This document shows positions 36,323 through 50,175 of a stretch of DNA of 64,000 nucleotides, one piece after another. Position 1 is the stretch's first letter. Every line of letters begins with the position of its first letter. Made by a program: the position numbers and the translations under genes. A model generated the notes under the pieces. It did not search any database, had not been told where the DNA came from, and saw nothing but the letters and a program-made list of their open reading frames with translations. The stretch comes from Cercophora sp. LCS_1. Lineage: Eukaryota > Ascomycota > Sordariomycetes > Sordariales > Lasiosphaeriaceae. The DNA lies in contig JAPZLL010000031.1 in assembly GCA_036250225.1 (NCBI GenBank), positions 186,001-250,000 of the forward strand, written 5' to 3'.

Positions 36323-37699
36323 ATCGGTCACGAGCGTCTTGCCCGGGAAAGCAAGGCCCTCACAGTCGAACAGAGAGGTGGTGTGGTTGGCGAGAGATCA
36401 CGATCCACACAGCAGTAGTTGCGAAGGGCGCGGGCCGGATCTTGGTGATAGCGACGCCGTTGGTGCGGGAGTGACAGTTCACCAGGAGGAGCAGCAACAA
36501 GATGAAAAGCAAAAGACCGCCAGAAATAACAAGAGAAGCAGAGTGGGGTTTGAGGTAGGCCGTCTCGGTCTGGAGTGAGGAAGGTTGGATTGTATGTCAG
36601 TCAACTTAGTCTCCAGGTGCACTTGGACCAGCGGAGTGGAAGCTGGGAGGAGGGCCGGTATATCAATGCTCCATCGTAACCGGGGGGTGGAGTGACGGCG
36701 ACCACTGGCGTGTTGGATCTGAGAGAGCCAATCGATTGGGATGCCATGGCTGCTCGGAGATCTTGTTCGAATGGAGGCGTCGACATGGTCAAGACTGCCG
36801 CTAATTCCCATTATGAGTGCCACCTCTAGGGTCCAGGTACCTCGGGGTTGGGCGCACAGTGAAAGGTACTTCTGACAAGCCCAGAGACGACAACTCGTCG
36901 AGTCCCCTGCGAGTCCCTATCAATCAGACCCCCACCGTAGTCTCCCGCCAAGAAACCAGGGGGGGGGGAGGCGAAGGAGAAAAGCCAGGGTCCCTAGCGT
37001 GGTACCTGGGTCTGGGTCTTGGAGAGCAGCATGGGCACGTTTCTCCAGATTGAGCTCTCTTCCCAGCTCAGGTGGGGAGCAACAAAGCCAGCCCAACTGG
37101 GTCGTCCTGGAGCACCGGGAAGCACCTAAGTCGCCTTGCGTGTGCCCATCGATGAGCAGAGTAGGACGGGCTGGAGGGGCTTCTCCCACAGTGCTGCGCT
37201 GCACAGGTATAGGTATGAACAGGCAATCCGTACTGCCGGCAGGATGCCCTTTCCAGGCTACCCGGCATACAGAAGATGCCACTTGGATACGCACCCATGA
37301 TGTCCACCGTGTTTGTCTGCCCCCTCGACGACATATTGACCACCGATTTCCGACGCTGTCAGTCGTGCCCCGCCACCCTGACAAGGTCAGAGAAACGAGT
37401 GAAATCGCTCTGGCATGGCGTGCATGGCATGCTCTGTGGTGGACGGAGCACCCGTCCTCGACTAGTTGGCGGGAGCGGGAGGGAGCGGCAGCGCGGGCAC
37501 AAACTGAGCGTCTGCGTCCATGCTTGTCGAGCAAGGGAAATCTCAAATACCTAGGCAGCTTGGCATCTGGACTCGTGGAGGCTCTGCGCGCTGAAACTAA
37601 GACAAAAACGGCGCTCTCGTCGAACACTGCCGTGAAATGAACCCGAGTGAGCTTTCTTGGATGGGGGTCGCATTTTCGCTTTCCCGCGACAACCAGCAG

Positions 37700-37712
37700 T
37701 TTTTTTTTTTTT
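37700..37712 (+). repeat. poly-T tract (T13)
   Basis: Uninterrupted run of 13 T followed by a pyrimidine-rich segment, about 1.4 kb upstream of the zinc-finger start. Confidence 0.75.
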
Positions 37713-40700
37713 CCCTCCTTTCTTGGGCTCAACCTTGATCGAGGAAACAGCAGCAAAACCAGGGCCGCAGATGTTGCAACCTAGGGAAACAACGACGACG
37801 TCCAAAAGTGAGGTGTGGCAGCTGAGGCGACCCACCGACAAGGGTCGTTAGTGCCAGGGCTAGACGCCGCTAAACCCGGAAGGGGGGTGACAAGAGAGTG
37901 ATGGTCTCCAAGTGGGACAGAATTCAAAAGTGGGGCTACCCCAAGAACCGGGTGCATCCAACCTGCATCCAGGTTTCGTTCAGTGCAGCCAAGGAGACAG
38001 GAGTTTGAACGGGACACCGTTATGGGCCGCATCGATCGAACGGAACCTGAGGTGGGCACGCGCTCCCGTCTAGTCGGAAGTGCGTCGACAACTACACAGT
38101 GGGAAACATCATTGTCTGGCTCTCAGCGCGGCAATTGCCTATTCTGAGGCTTGTTCGTTTGGTGCTCGGGGCAGTTGAGACGCCACCGTCGTCCCGGGCA
38201 GTCAGGGAGGCCAGTTAGATGCTGTCCAACACCACCATCTGGGCCGTCCGTCTGCTCCGGCACTGCGCAGTCAAAGGGGAAATCTCCCGCATGATGTAGT
38301 CACCTGTGATACCTAGGTACTAGAGTTGCGTCAGAGCTGTGAGGAGGCCCATGAGGGCCTCGGTCTCCATGTTGCCCGTGAGGGGGCAGTCTTTCGATCA
38401 CGTCCCAAAACCATGGCAGCCCATTTCGTATGCTGTAACCTTGAGGTTGGCCAGACCCGACACGACTCTCCGATTGATGGTCCAAACCAAAGCCATTTCT
38501 GGCCAGGACTATTGCGGGCAAACAGGTCACCATTAGAGGAAGCGAACGGAAGCATTGACACCGTTCTTTCTCGCAGAGGTCATTCTCGTCGCTGGCACAC
38601 CTAAACCCCTCCTTACAGTATTCTCGTGAGATGCTGTAACCCGTGAGAGCCGCCACTTCAAAAGAGATAGTCCGTGCAATGACAAGGGGCTTCGCTACCT
38701 AGAAGACGGACAGGTTTTGTTTTCAGGAGCTTGGGGCTCGCAAGATGCCAGGCGAAAATCACCGTTTCAGGACACAAATTCCCATGTCTCGCGAGCTTAG
38801 CTGTGGCAGTTATATGTCAGGGTAGCAGCTATTAAAAATTGCGCGGTTCAGGGAAGAACCCGGAAAATCGAGAGGATCTAGTTCGCAGTCATTGCAACGG
38901 TTTTGACGTGGCGCAGCGGACGGTATATCCTGCGTAGTGTTCAAACGTCGTGGTTGACATGACATGGCCCCTCGGAGCATCATGCGGTCAATTGAAAAAC
39001 AGAAAAGCCCGATTTGAAGCCGCGACGTGTCGATCAATCTCCTTGTTCGAGGCTTCGGCCAGGTGAGGACGTCGATCTCAAGTTTAGGGCTGCGGCCGCC
39101 TCCACGTTGAAGGCCCCAAAACGTCCACATCGCCCGCTAACTATTCCTCGTCAGCCAGCCCTGATCACGGGGGAGCAGCAGCACACGCCCGACGGTGGTA
39201 GTGTGCATCTCCATGAGGCGGTCTTGTCCACAGCCGATATTTCGGGACGTTTTGGGCTGAATCGCGCTCCCCGCCTGGTCATCCGCTGTCCCCTCCCAAT
39301 CCGGCGCTGTTGCAATTGACCTGTCAGGTCACCTGAATTCCAAAAGAAACTGTCCCAGAAGGGGGCACCCACGGGCCACGGATTGGGAATTCCCCGATAG
39401 TCCTGGCCCCCCCTGGTCATAAGACAGGGGAACGGAATGCAAACACCAGGGCGGGATTGGCCCCGATGATCGAAGGTGTCTGCTACAGGGATCAGGCACA
39501 TTTGCTCTGCTCAATCAACGGCCAGAACTGCCTGAGGCACTTCAGTGTGGAAGAAACGGCGCAAAATATCACAGTATTTACAGCATATCACTCGACTGAA
39601 AGCGCTTTAGTTCCAATATCGTGTCTATAAACACACAACGACCCTAGGTTCACATGAGGGGCTGTAAGCGGGCATTCCTGTGAGGGTGTGTCGTGGAAGT
39701 GTGACATTGACCAACAATAAGGGTCATGGGCTTCAAGATCCTCATGAAGTGTCATCGGTCATCCCAAGAGCAAGAAGTTGCAGCATTTCGGTTACTTCAA
39801 ACCTTGGCGCCCCAGGACCACAGATGCAGCTACAGAACGCAAGGGGCCCTCGCCACGAAAACGCTGTCAGTTTGCGAGGACGTCACTTTTGGGCGCTGTC
39901 CCGTGATTGGGCACGACCCACCAGCAGCGTCGCAGCAAGAGCGGCTTCATGCTCACTCGTTCCTGGCAGCAGCACAGTGCAGACAGCCTCGAGCCTCCGT
40001 GGGGGTCAGGAACCCTAGGCAGTGCCAAAGCTGTCTTGGTTCCTTGGCGGTGACCGGAACACACCCGGAGACGACTTCGCAGCACTGGACTCGACCAGAA
40101 GCGTGTTAGCACAGTATTTGCACAGTGCGAAACGGCAACGCTGAGGATCTGAAAATTACCAAAGGTATCCCGGAAAGAATGGCCCGTGTCCGGAAAGACT
40201 TTCAGTTCGGTTTCAAGGGAAAGGCCACTGGCAGCTGAAACCTATGGGCTTCCCACAGCTCGTGGCTGAGAACAATACGCAGTCCAAGCCTGGCTGGCTA
40301 TCGCTGTTCAAATAAGATCACCCACCACTTGAGCACACTAACGTTATCTAATTGATCAGATGAAGTGCAGCCACTTACTCATTCTCGAAGGGAAGCCTCG
40401 AATTGGACGCACCTGGCGTCTCCCCACCTCCTCCCGATGCGCCGGTGCCCATCCCAATCGTTCGCGACGCAAACTTGAAAGTTCGTTGCCCCTCAGCTCC
40501 TGGCCGCTGCGACATGGGGACTGTGAGGGGGGAGCGCTAGCAACTCCTTGGCCCCAAGGTTTTGTTCTCGCTAAAATGCCCCATACTCGCAATCCTCCAA
40601 GCGGAAGACGACGCGAGAGACCGGCTCCATGCCCACGGTTCCTTGGATCTCGAGCCTAGAGCCACTACTGATTTTTGGGACATCTTCGATCTGACATGTC

Positions 40701-43700
40701 ATATTTTCCGCCTTCTCTCACTGTCCCCCCTTATCCAACCACTCCCAGGTAAGTTTGCCTCGCGACGACATTTCCGCACCCATAGCGGAACGCTGACGCC
40801 AAACGTGCTCGAGAGTGGCAAACGATTTCAGCTGGAGACAGAAGTTTGCTCGAGGTTCAAGAGACCCCTTCCCACTGATCAACATGCCAGGATGATGAAC
40901 ATGCAAGCCCGCATTCTGGCCAGCCAAGTCGCAGACCGACACCACTCCTACCGATAAGAGAAAAAGAGCACAGTTCTACAGTCTTACAGGATATGTCCTG
41001 AACAACCAACCGCACGGATCGATGATGGGGACCAAAGATTTGACGTACTGCTCTCTGACAGTCATTCCGACACAGACGACCACACTGAAGCGTCGGCTGA
41101 TGGTCAGCCCAGGAACCTCGCTGAACATACCACACCATCGCTGCTGCACCGCGTGACCTCATATTCATGTCATCGCTCGCGATCTAGAATGCACTCGAGG
41201 CCATAAACAGGAGCTGGCAGCCAGAACCGGAGAAGCGGGCCAGCAGCACATCGCTCTCGACCTTGAGACCTCGGGAAACCGGCATGGAAATTCTCATCTT
41301 CAGCAAGCCGATGAAAAGAGGCGCTGGTCAGGGACAACCCCTCCTGTTTACACTACACCCGCCTGGCCGCCGGGTAACATCCCTAGCTCGCCGGCGACTC
41401 CTCTTTGAACTGCTGACTCGGCGACGAGCCTCCGGTTCGTTCCAGGGGGCTCTCCCAAGCTCATGGTGGCCAAAAACAGGAGCGCGCCTGCGCCGCTGGA
41501 ACCACCCTCGCGGTCCCGGGGAAGCAAACAAGCGGCCGTTAGCGTTGGACGAGCCGCATCTCGACAAATGATTGGAAAAGCAGGGTTGTTGTCCCAGAAG
41601 CCCCAGGCGCAGGGGAAATGTATACAGTGCAAAAAGCTGCCCATCGTCACAACCATATGGTGGTGTGGACTGTGGATGCATACCCCAGACCTGGCTTCGG
41701 GCTAAAAGCAGCCAATTTCTGCTTCTGGCATAACGTGCCGCAACAGACCCTTGTCGGCAGATAAACCCTGCTGGCACTCATTCCCAGAGCTCTGGTTGAT
41801 GGGCAGATCCCCCGGTCGGGCCCATTCATTGGGTACGCGGCACAGCAGCCAAAACGTAGCCTGACGCGGGAGCGATGCGAGACGGAGGGCAGCAAGGGCA
41901 AGTGCGCACAAAAACTCTGCGGCACAGCAAGCCAATCCCAACGTCTGATGCTCTTGTTGGTATCCACCCGACCACCACCATCGCGGGGAAGTCATCCCAG
42001 AGATCTCTCCCAATCCTGCTTCGCTATGCCTCATGGACACACCGAACACTCCTCTCCCATGCACCAGAGCGTTCAGAGCAACTCAGCACGTGCGCTAAAG
42101 CTCTTGCACATATGGACAGCAATTATCTGGAGGGCTAATGAAGAGCAGGACACCCAACAACCTTGGCGCCTCTGAATGTTCCCTGCTGCGGTAAATCCAG
42201 TTGATTATTTTTCGTGAGTGGAGGGTTATTAGGCTCCTGATCCAAATGGTAATGTAGCATCGTGTATGCGGCCTGCCAGTCGCTGGCCACAGTCATGGTA
42301 ACTCCGGTTCCGCCCCTCCTACAACACCACGATATTCGCTCGTCATTGCAATCCCTTTGGTGACTAACACCAGTCGCGTGGGGGGTTGCTGTCGACGACG
42401 CAGTAGGAGGTCGCAGCGCCCTCCTCTAATCCACGGTACCAGCGATAGGAGACGTTTCGTTCCCTCGACCTCGTCCGCAGGGTCGGGTCTGAATCAGCAC
42501 GCAATCGCCCCTATGGGCGGCATCCTTGAATTGCTTTTTAGATCTCGCCGAGCTGGTGGCGGCTGGGGAATTTGGCAGCACTGTTTGCTTCTCTCATCCC
42601 CTGACCCTCGCCCAAGCTACTCACCGCTGAAGCGGCGACCATCAACGGACGGGAGGGCGGGATCGCGGGATCGCCGGTGGTGTCTTATCTGAAGGCTTGT
42701 CGCCCCCGCTGGTCACCAACTTTGTGGATGAAACGAGGAGTGGAGAGCAGGCTTTCGTCATTTCGTGAACAATCCTGCGATTTCAGACTGGCTTCCGTCA
42801 GCGGCCACTCCACTCTCCAGGCCCCCCGCTAGCGAAGACGGTGGCGATGCCCGTCACGGAAGCTATCATGCCCTCGGGGCGGACTGGACATCAGCAATGG
42901 ACCTCTAGAGTGCCTGTTGTATTGACGGAATCGCTTGGGGATTCCCCACCCCCGCCCGACCGCCATTGTCCGTCCATTCAGGTCGCAACGGAGGCCGTCT
43001 TGCGACTTGACTGGACCGTCATTCCGCAACAAGACCACAGGCAAGCAATATTGTTTGCAGGCGGCGAAAATAATCGCCAGTCACGACGCTGCGACGGCCC
43101 TTGACGTGCTGTGAATTCTACCGAGCACAGGCACGAGCATGAGATCTGACATTGCGGCTGATGCGCGCTCAGACTAGACGTGCATTTGTTCCGATTGTCC
43201 TCGCGTGCATCGCAAGAGCTGGGCTCCGCATCGACCAATACGTCTGCGCACGGTAGAATTGGGATTTGGACGCGAGATCGATCCTGTCCGCTGTGTGGAA
43301 TCACATCATGCTCTTGAGGACGTTGCCCCCCCTCTTGTGCCGCCAGGCCTCTGGGAACCATTCCAGCCCGTCAGTCCAGGCGACTGGGATGCCTCCTCTG
43401 CTTGTTCCAAGGAGCACCCTGGTTGCATTCCCCCCCAACCGCCTTCATGATTGGGCGAACATGAGGTCGGTTTACAGCCACGATTTGAAAGCCGGTTGAA
43501 CAGCAACTCAAAATGGCCGCAACGTCAACACTCCATCACTTTGATCTTCCCTTACACGCACTCAAGCAAAAGTCTGCATTATTCATTATTCCAGAGGGTG
43601 GCCAACAGAAGGAGGGTGCGAAAAGATTCATCGTTCTGTCAGATCGAATGCAAGATCCTGCAGCAAAGATGATCGCCAAATCAGAACCGGGCGATGGCAG

Positions 43701-46700
43701 AGCCGGCGGCGCAAGCCGCCCATCGGCCTCAGTGTCTGTCAAGCTTGTCACGATTCTGGGGTGAAACAAGCGATATCAGTTCTCAGTTTTCCGGGACAAA
43801 TGCCGGACGCTTGGTGTGTGTTCGGCCCATGTCGACAGCCGCAAGCTCATTGGATTCAGCGCATGTTTTGATCAGGTTGGGAAGTGATTTACCCCCTCAG
43901 CCCCCCTGGTCACAGTGCCTTTGGTGGGGCTTGGCCTGTACGGATTATGGAAGCAGTGACGGGTGATGAGCAACCTAGCGGGGTGGCTTGACTTCTCACC
44001 CTGCGTAACAAGCGAGGCCAGCTTGCGAGACGTGCACCCTCCCCCACCGGCAGGACACACGGAGAAAGGCGCACCAGATCTGGCTCTGCTGGGATCGGAC
44101 CCCGGAAAGCTGGGTGGTAGGCACTGTCCGTATTGGTGTTTGTGCAGACCGCTTTGCCCTTTCAAGCCAGCGTGCGCAACAAACATTCGGGACAAGCACT
44201 ACGAATCTTCTATCCTTGGGAAGTCGTCACGCAGCAGGCAAGCCTGGCGATGTTCCTTCGTCGATGTCGAGCCCCAAACAGGTTGCTGGCGATCGAGTCT
44301 GGTGGTCTCGCTCTCATCGTCCGGGTTTCGATTCCGGTATGGAAACGGTCCATCAGGTGCTGGTGGGACTTGACGGTAATTCCTGGGGCATACATGCCGG
44401 GTGCGCTTCGCGCGGCAGCTGGTGACCAGTCGAGAGGATGCGCGGTCTTGGCCCAGCGGGCTTCGTATCGCGAAATTACGCCGTTACGGATCCCGTCGAT
44501 GATACGGCGAGAATTGAAGGACCGTCCGCGAGAAATCTGGTTCGGGAGTTGTCGGGGGCTCCGATCTGCGGCGGATACAACGGTAATCGTTTGTTTCGTG
44601 GATTCATCGACAAGCAAGAAAATCATGTCTTGCCTGCGTGTCACGGACGTCGTTCGTTCGCGTGCCTGGTCCAGCATGCCAATGCGTAGGACCTTTTTTT
44701 TTTCCCGGTTCAGCCCCCGAGGCGTCAAAAATATATTGCTATGACCGCTCGGTTCGCGCTTGGGACGCTCCCAGTTCGGAGCTTTTTTTTACCCAGCTCG
44801 GAGATCGGGTCGTCAATTTGGGGGCACGACATATCTTGATAATAACGTCTCGACAGATCTTGCGGGAGCACCACATCAACTCTGCCCTGAAAGACCGATC
44901 TGTGGTAGGGACCACAAGGTCTTCCAGGTCCTTCGACCAGTAGCATCCAGGGGACTCGATGGCGGTGGCAATATTTACGAAAATAAAGTGTCGTCTGCTG
45001 CTGAAAAAACGGCGGACGTCGTGCGCGTTGTGCGCAAATCACCGTCACACAACGGCATTGACAGGCGAAACAGGGAGACATGACAAGTTGACTTGGCTGC
45101 AGTTGTTCCACAGTCTGTAAATGATGCGCGGGGGGCGCTCCATCCACAGGAGACATACCGGCGGAGGCAGAGGCGGGTGGGAGGAGAGGCAACGGCAGAC
45201 CTCCGATCTCGCGCGTAACGTCGGTCCCCCTTTTGTCGCTTGCCGTGGTGGATTGTCGTCGTCACAATACCGGGGCGTTTCAGACAGAAAAGCTTGGGGA
45301 GGTGTTGGGCAGGACCCATCATGGCTGGGCACCACACAGGCGAGGACGGCGTCATACTTTTTCTGCCGTACCTGCAGGAGTCGTGCCCAATTGTTGTTGT
45401 TTTCCGGTCGCGAGGATCCAGCCAAGAGAGGTGAATCGCAGGTTGTGCTGATGCGACGATATGCGACCCATACCGCTCATACCCTCGCGGCCACCCCAAT
45501 AGCTGGCCCACAGCGACGAAAAACGGGCCAGTCAAGATAAGAAAAGCGCAACAGCCGCCAAATATCCCACGGCCGTGTGAGGTGGGTGGTCTCCATCGCC
45601 ATGCCCACGTGGAGCGGCAGAGCAGCAGCGAAGCCCCCCTTGCTCGTTTCGCCGCGATATTGACCACCACTGCTAAAATGGCGATGTTGCCATGCTGAAG
45701 CTGTCTGGTTGGCTGTTGTTTCGCATAAACATGCTCATCAAGGTCTTTTCTTGAGATCAGCCCCCGGTGGGGTGACTCCAGATCACGATGCGATGTGACC
45801 GGTGCAGTCTGCTCCAGCTCCGGCTCCAGGTCCAGCTCGCAAGCACTACCCCTTGCCCCTTTACTCTCAATCCCTCCTCCTTGTTTGTGGAGGCGGGATG
45901 GGGCAAAGGGGGACGGTCCGGCCAGTCCATGAGGCCGCGCGCTATCTAGTGCGGACAGGCTTGCTGCCGTTGCTTGCCTGGACCAAGTCGAATCGTGGGG
46001 AGCGAGGTCGAGGTTGGGATGAACCCTGGAGATGCATTGGATCTCGAATCGCGAGTCGAGCGAATGACAGGCTCTGGAGCCCCGGCATTGGCTTCCCTGG
46101 CCAGCGCTTGGTCGAGACTTCCAGAGAGCGAAATCATCTACGGCTATTTTGAGAGCCCAGCACGGCGGCGTCGATGATTTGAGACAGCGACGGGCCGAGG
46201 CGAGGCGAGACGAGGTGGCAACGTTGGCGATGGTTTGACACCCCGCCCCGGGGGAGCGAGCCGGTCCGTAGCGCGTTTTGTTGATGTCGTGAGAAGGAGG
46301 AGCGAGATGATGTGGTTGTTTTCGGCAAGTTCCAGTGCTTGACAGGCGCTTCTTCTTTTCCCTCGTGTTGTCGCGGCCGTCATCTCGTCATCTCCCCCAC
46401 CGTATGCGCCTAGCAGGCGCTACGCTTCGAATGATTTGCTTTTCGAGATGATGTCTTTCGCTTCTCCGGCTGCGGCTTCTCGGGGCACCGGCAGCCGCAG
46501 GCGTCCCACGTCCACCACGTGGGGATCAGAGGCCAGGATGATGACTGATTCAACGTCAACAGGGCCGGCGGCGGTGGCAGTGGGCGGTGGTGGTGATACT
46601 CGGGCAAGTCTCACCGCCCCATGCGGCAGCCGTGAGGTGTCTGGTTCTGTGTGTCGGTTGGAGGAGCTTCACAGGCCGGAAGCCGTCCGGCGCAGCGAAA

Positions 46701-48155
46701 ACAAAGTTATACATCACCCGCCCGTCCTAAAACAGCAAAAGATCTTCAGGGTCCTGTGTGTGCTGACCTCTCTCTGACCTCTCTGCGCGTGGCCGACACC
46801 GCCCCAGATGCATCCCTTGCCTTCTTGCTCCTCCGCCATTCTTTTCTTTTTTCCTCGGCGGTCACACTGGCAGCCGGTTGGAGTTTTTGCTCGCTCGGCT
46901 GGCTGCGGCCTGCGTCCGCCTGGCCGCCGACCCGGCCTCAGGAGCCGTTCGCCGGAGCGAGGGTGGAGGAAGGTGCGGTGCGGGCAGGAGAGGGGCAAGT
47001 GCACACAGACACAGTGGGGAAACCTGGCGAACGACCAGAGAGTGTTAGACTGTCGGCGATTTGGCGGGGCTGGGCCAGGTTGTTACTGCCCTCTGTCTTG
47101 TTAATTTCTCCGGGTGATCGACGCCGCTATCACTAGGCCTGGATCTGCGTGTCTTACATCGACACTCACAACCCAGCCCCTTCCCCTCCCCTCTCCTTTC
47201 TCTTTCCCGATCTCAGCCATGTCCGGGCAAGGACCAGGCTGGCAGGCTGGCTGACTGCGTCCAAGGAAGGTATGAATGTCCACCTAGCCGACGGCAGGAA
47301 GGCCGTTTACTGTCATGGCGCTGTGTACACAGCTGCGGCGCAGTGTTCCGGACCCTGATCGGCCTCTACCCGGCCGTTTTGTATGTACCGCCGATTTGCT
47401 TCTTGTTCCCGTCTCTGCCGTCCCCTTGGTGGGGGGTTGTGTAAGTTTTCACCACAGGGAGGGTGAGTGAAAAGCAGGGCAAGAGACGCAAGCACATGAC
47501 ATGGCAGATCGTCGGCACTGCAGGCTGCAGGCGGGATTCACGGCAGTTTTCTGGGTGGTCGAGTTTTTTTCCCCCTCTTCTTGTCACTATCCCATCACTT
47601 GTTGCGCGGTAGATGTCGATGACCAAGCAAACAAAAAAGGCAGGCTAGGCCGGGCCCCAAGCACGTTTCTCGAGGCCAAGGCAAAACCAAGGCAGCTATG
47701 ATGGCGTTGAGGCAAGCGAGTGTTTTGGATTGTGTCATTGCAGAGGGTAGACATGTCCTCGTGCCCGTAGTGAGTAAGTTTTCGAGCAATGACTTGTAGC
47801 TATCGCCCGTACAGAACACTGTGGCCGACGATGGGCCGCCGGAGGTAGGTGTGCTGCCGGATGCAGGAGGTCGATGGCGGACGGAAGCGGAGTGCCGTCC
47901 GTAGAAAGTTTTTTCTACGAGTTTAACGAGGATCTAACGCTGAAACGGCACTAAAGTCCGCCGCTAGACTGTGGCGAACTGGCAAAGCAGGTTGCATCCT
48001 GACTCGACAGGAGGTGGGGAGGGGGGAACTCGTTTCTTTTGGTGAGGTGAGCCTCATTCTGACTGGCCACTGGGCTGCTGGAGGGCAAGGTGAGGCACGG
48101 TGACGCGGGCTCGTCGCACTGGCAAGCAGCTGGAGGTGAGGTATCAGATTCGATG

Positions 48156-48260
48156 TATGTCTCACCCCTATGTGTGTCTTTGTCGAGGTGTGTTCAGCTG
48201 GCCTGGAAGCTGCACTGTGTCGGTGGTCGGTGTCATCTAGGCTTTGAATGGTGAGACATA
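48156..48260. repeat. 11-bp inverted repeat with 83-base spacer
   Basis: tatgtctcacc at 48156-48166 and its exact complement ggtgagacata at 48250-48260 form a perfect inverted repeat. Two copies of agtactttg follow at 48345 and 48365, spaced by 20 bases. No associated element is recognised. Confidence 0.5.
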
Positions 48261-48694
48261 TGTGAGGGGTCTGGAGAGCACCAAGCGCAGTATCATGTAA
48301 GGGCGAATTCTGGACATTTGATGGTTACGCATGCACAGATACGAAGTACTTTGCTCTCGACACGAGTACTTTGAGTGCATGTGCTGGTGATTGTTTGTTT
48401 ATGCTGCTCAGGGGCAAAGTCATAGTTGTGTCGATACAGGGGATGAACATATTTCGGTATAGCCAGCGTATGTTGAGCTTTGAACTGTAGGAGGAATCAA
48501 GTTGTTGCGTATGTTATATCAAGGAGGCAGGAAGTCTGGAATGATGGCCTGCGCATCTCAAACCGATGCGGTCTGATATAGAACCAGAGTAGTGACCAAA
48601 CTTGTGGTGCTGTCTCGATGCCTACCTACTCGTTTGCAATGGGTCTAGGAATTGCTCAACCTCTTGGGGCTTGCTCCGCTGAGTCCCCTCATCC

Positions 48695-48712
48695 TTTTTT
48701 TTTTTTTTTTTT
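48695..48712 (+). repeat. poly-T tract (T18)
   Basis: Uninterrupted run of 18 T in the gene-free region. I looked for a polymerase III gene just before it and found no tRNA, U6 or 5S-like sequence. Confidence 0.8.
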
Positions 48713-50175
48713 GTAAAGAAAACAAGAGTTTGGGGTTTGTTCTGTGGTAGATACGCAAGCTTCCGTTGATGACATCGGCAGACGAGGACCGGAGACGATG
48801 AACTTGACAAAAATTGGGAATAGAATTGCTTCATGAGAACGACAGGATTAGATTAGTCGTCAAGTATTCTCAACAATGTAGAAATAGATGCTCTCTTGGT
48901 ACCAAATACCCGGAAGATTGGTGATAGAGAAACAAAAAAAGGATAAAGGAAGCGAACTCCCGGTAGCTGACCTCGGTGCTTGAACTTGCGACCTACTTTG
49001 AGTGATTTCCCTCAGAGCGGCGCGCACGCCGTAAACTATCCGACATCTTCAAGCCTAACGCGCGTTGTCGGCGTTTGGTGGATCCCGGGGACTGGATTCT
49101 ACCAAGCACTGCTATTGTGTCCAACAATCGTACAGTGCTCGAGACTGCTTGGACCAAACCATCGGTAGCACAGCACGTCGTCTTGTGGAACTCGCCGGCG
49201 TGTTTGGGTGGGACCAATTCAATTCAACTTTACTGGAAGCTAGTCTCAGGCACCGTCGATCTTTGTACCCCGTCACACGGAGTTGTGGAGAACTCATGCG
49301 TGGAAGGACAAGATGACAAGTTGGCCGTCTCAGTGTATATATGGCGGAATATGTCCAGGTCAACTACGTACATGAAGATGAAGTTCAAGGCTGAGGTTGT
49401 TATCGTCACGTTGTTTGGATTGCAACCTAGAATCACTTATTGAGACTTATGTGCATGTGAGTTATGCGGATTCTCACGGGAAGTCATCGAGCAAACAGAC
49501 TCGTTACTTGGATGAACGCGTCGGATCGGCCAATAACGGAAAGCCCTACATTGAATTTGCCGTCTGGATAATCGCGAAGGACCATGAGTTCATGTGGCAT
49601 GTTCAGAGATTTATAAAGTCGCTCAAAGGCTCCCAGAGACCTGCGCCTTGCAGAGCAACTTGTGAATGTTTGTTCCCGCTAGCTTTCAGTACCGAATCAA
49701 AATGAGACACAAGGTTAGGCAAGATCAACACCAAAGGTGATGTCGTACAGGGTGCTACCGACGTGGATAAGGATCTCAATGCCATCATTGAGCCATCGAT
49801 GAACGAGCAAAGCACAGGGACCAAGCCCTGTAGGTCTCGGGATGGATAAAAACGAACACTTTCGTAAAAACGATGTGACATTGGGTCTGGTGGGAGCATG
49901 CTTACTTAGACACGACCGAACCATCAGTTCTTGACCGTGGATCAAGGTCCAAAATGTTCCGGATATAAGAGAAACGGCGTGCTAGGCCGTATCTTACAAC
50001 CAGACAAGCCTCATGTTCAGGACTGGCAAGGAAACCAACGGGCTCGCTCGCTCGTCACACCTTGATGAGCACATGAGGAGAGCCACTGACCGGTACATAT
50101 CTTACAGAGCAAACGTCTGTCAAGTGGTATCTATCTATGCCATGACCCGCGCCAGCACCAATCCTTTGTAACAGC

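Larger units (their letters stand above)
36323..50175. other. gene-free region of about 13.9 kb
   Basis: No spliced gene, RNA gene or mobile element is recognisable here. Elsewhere in the window genes follow each other every 1-3 kb. ORFs of 100-280 codons exist on all six frames, often overlapping on both strands, with no family motif, which is what GC-balanced noncoding DNA gives. Short T runs (37700-37712, 44694-44703, 48695-48712) and a somewhat A/T-richer part at about 48150-49000 are the only obvious features. The right end may hold the 3' flank of flx1 and the left the promoter and leader of the zinc-finger gene. Long noncoding RNAs or lineage-specific short proteins cannot be excluded. 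Confidence 0.6.

Noticed and set aside
36920..37756. 278-codon minus-strand ORF overlapping a 213-codon plus-strand ORF
   Set aside because: Both strands are open over the same DNA, there is no family motif, the composition is Arg/Ser/Pro-rich, and there is no conserved-looking segment. It fits stop-poor noncoding DNA.
44310..44345. B-box-like gggtttcgattccgg
   Set aside because: The T loop would be nine bases and the flanks do not fold as a tRNA.
44114..44744. Overlapping ORFs of 203 (plus) and 172 (minus) codons
   Set aside because: Open on both strands with no recognisable protein and no splice context. Treated as chance.
44975..45670. 231-codon minus-strand ORF in the gene-free region
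   Set aside because: Its residues look random (Arg/Ser/Cys-rich), with no domain and no supporting splice or promoter signals.
48965..49030. Possible tRNA-like segment on the minus strand (gttcaagcacc)
   Set aside because: The T stem does not pair and no A box or anticodon arm fits.
49075..49705. Two plus-strand ORFs of 122 and 102 codons near the right edge of the gene-free region
   Set aside because: No domain and no splice linkage found; not distinguishable from chance.
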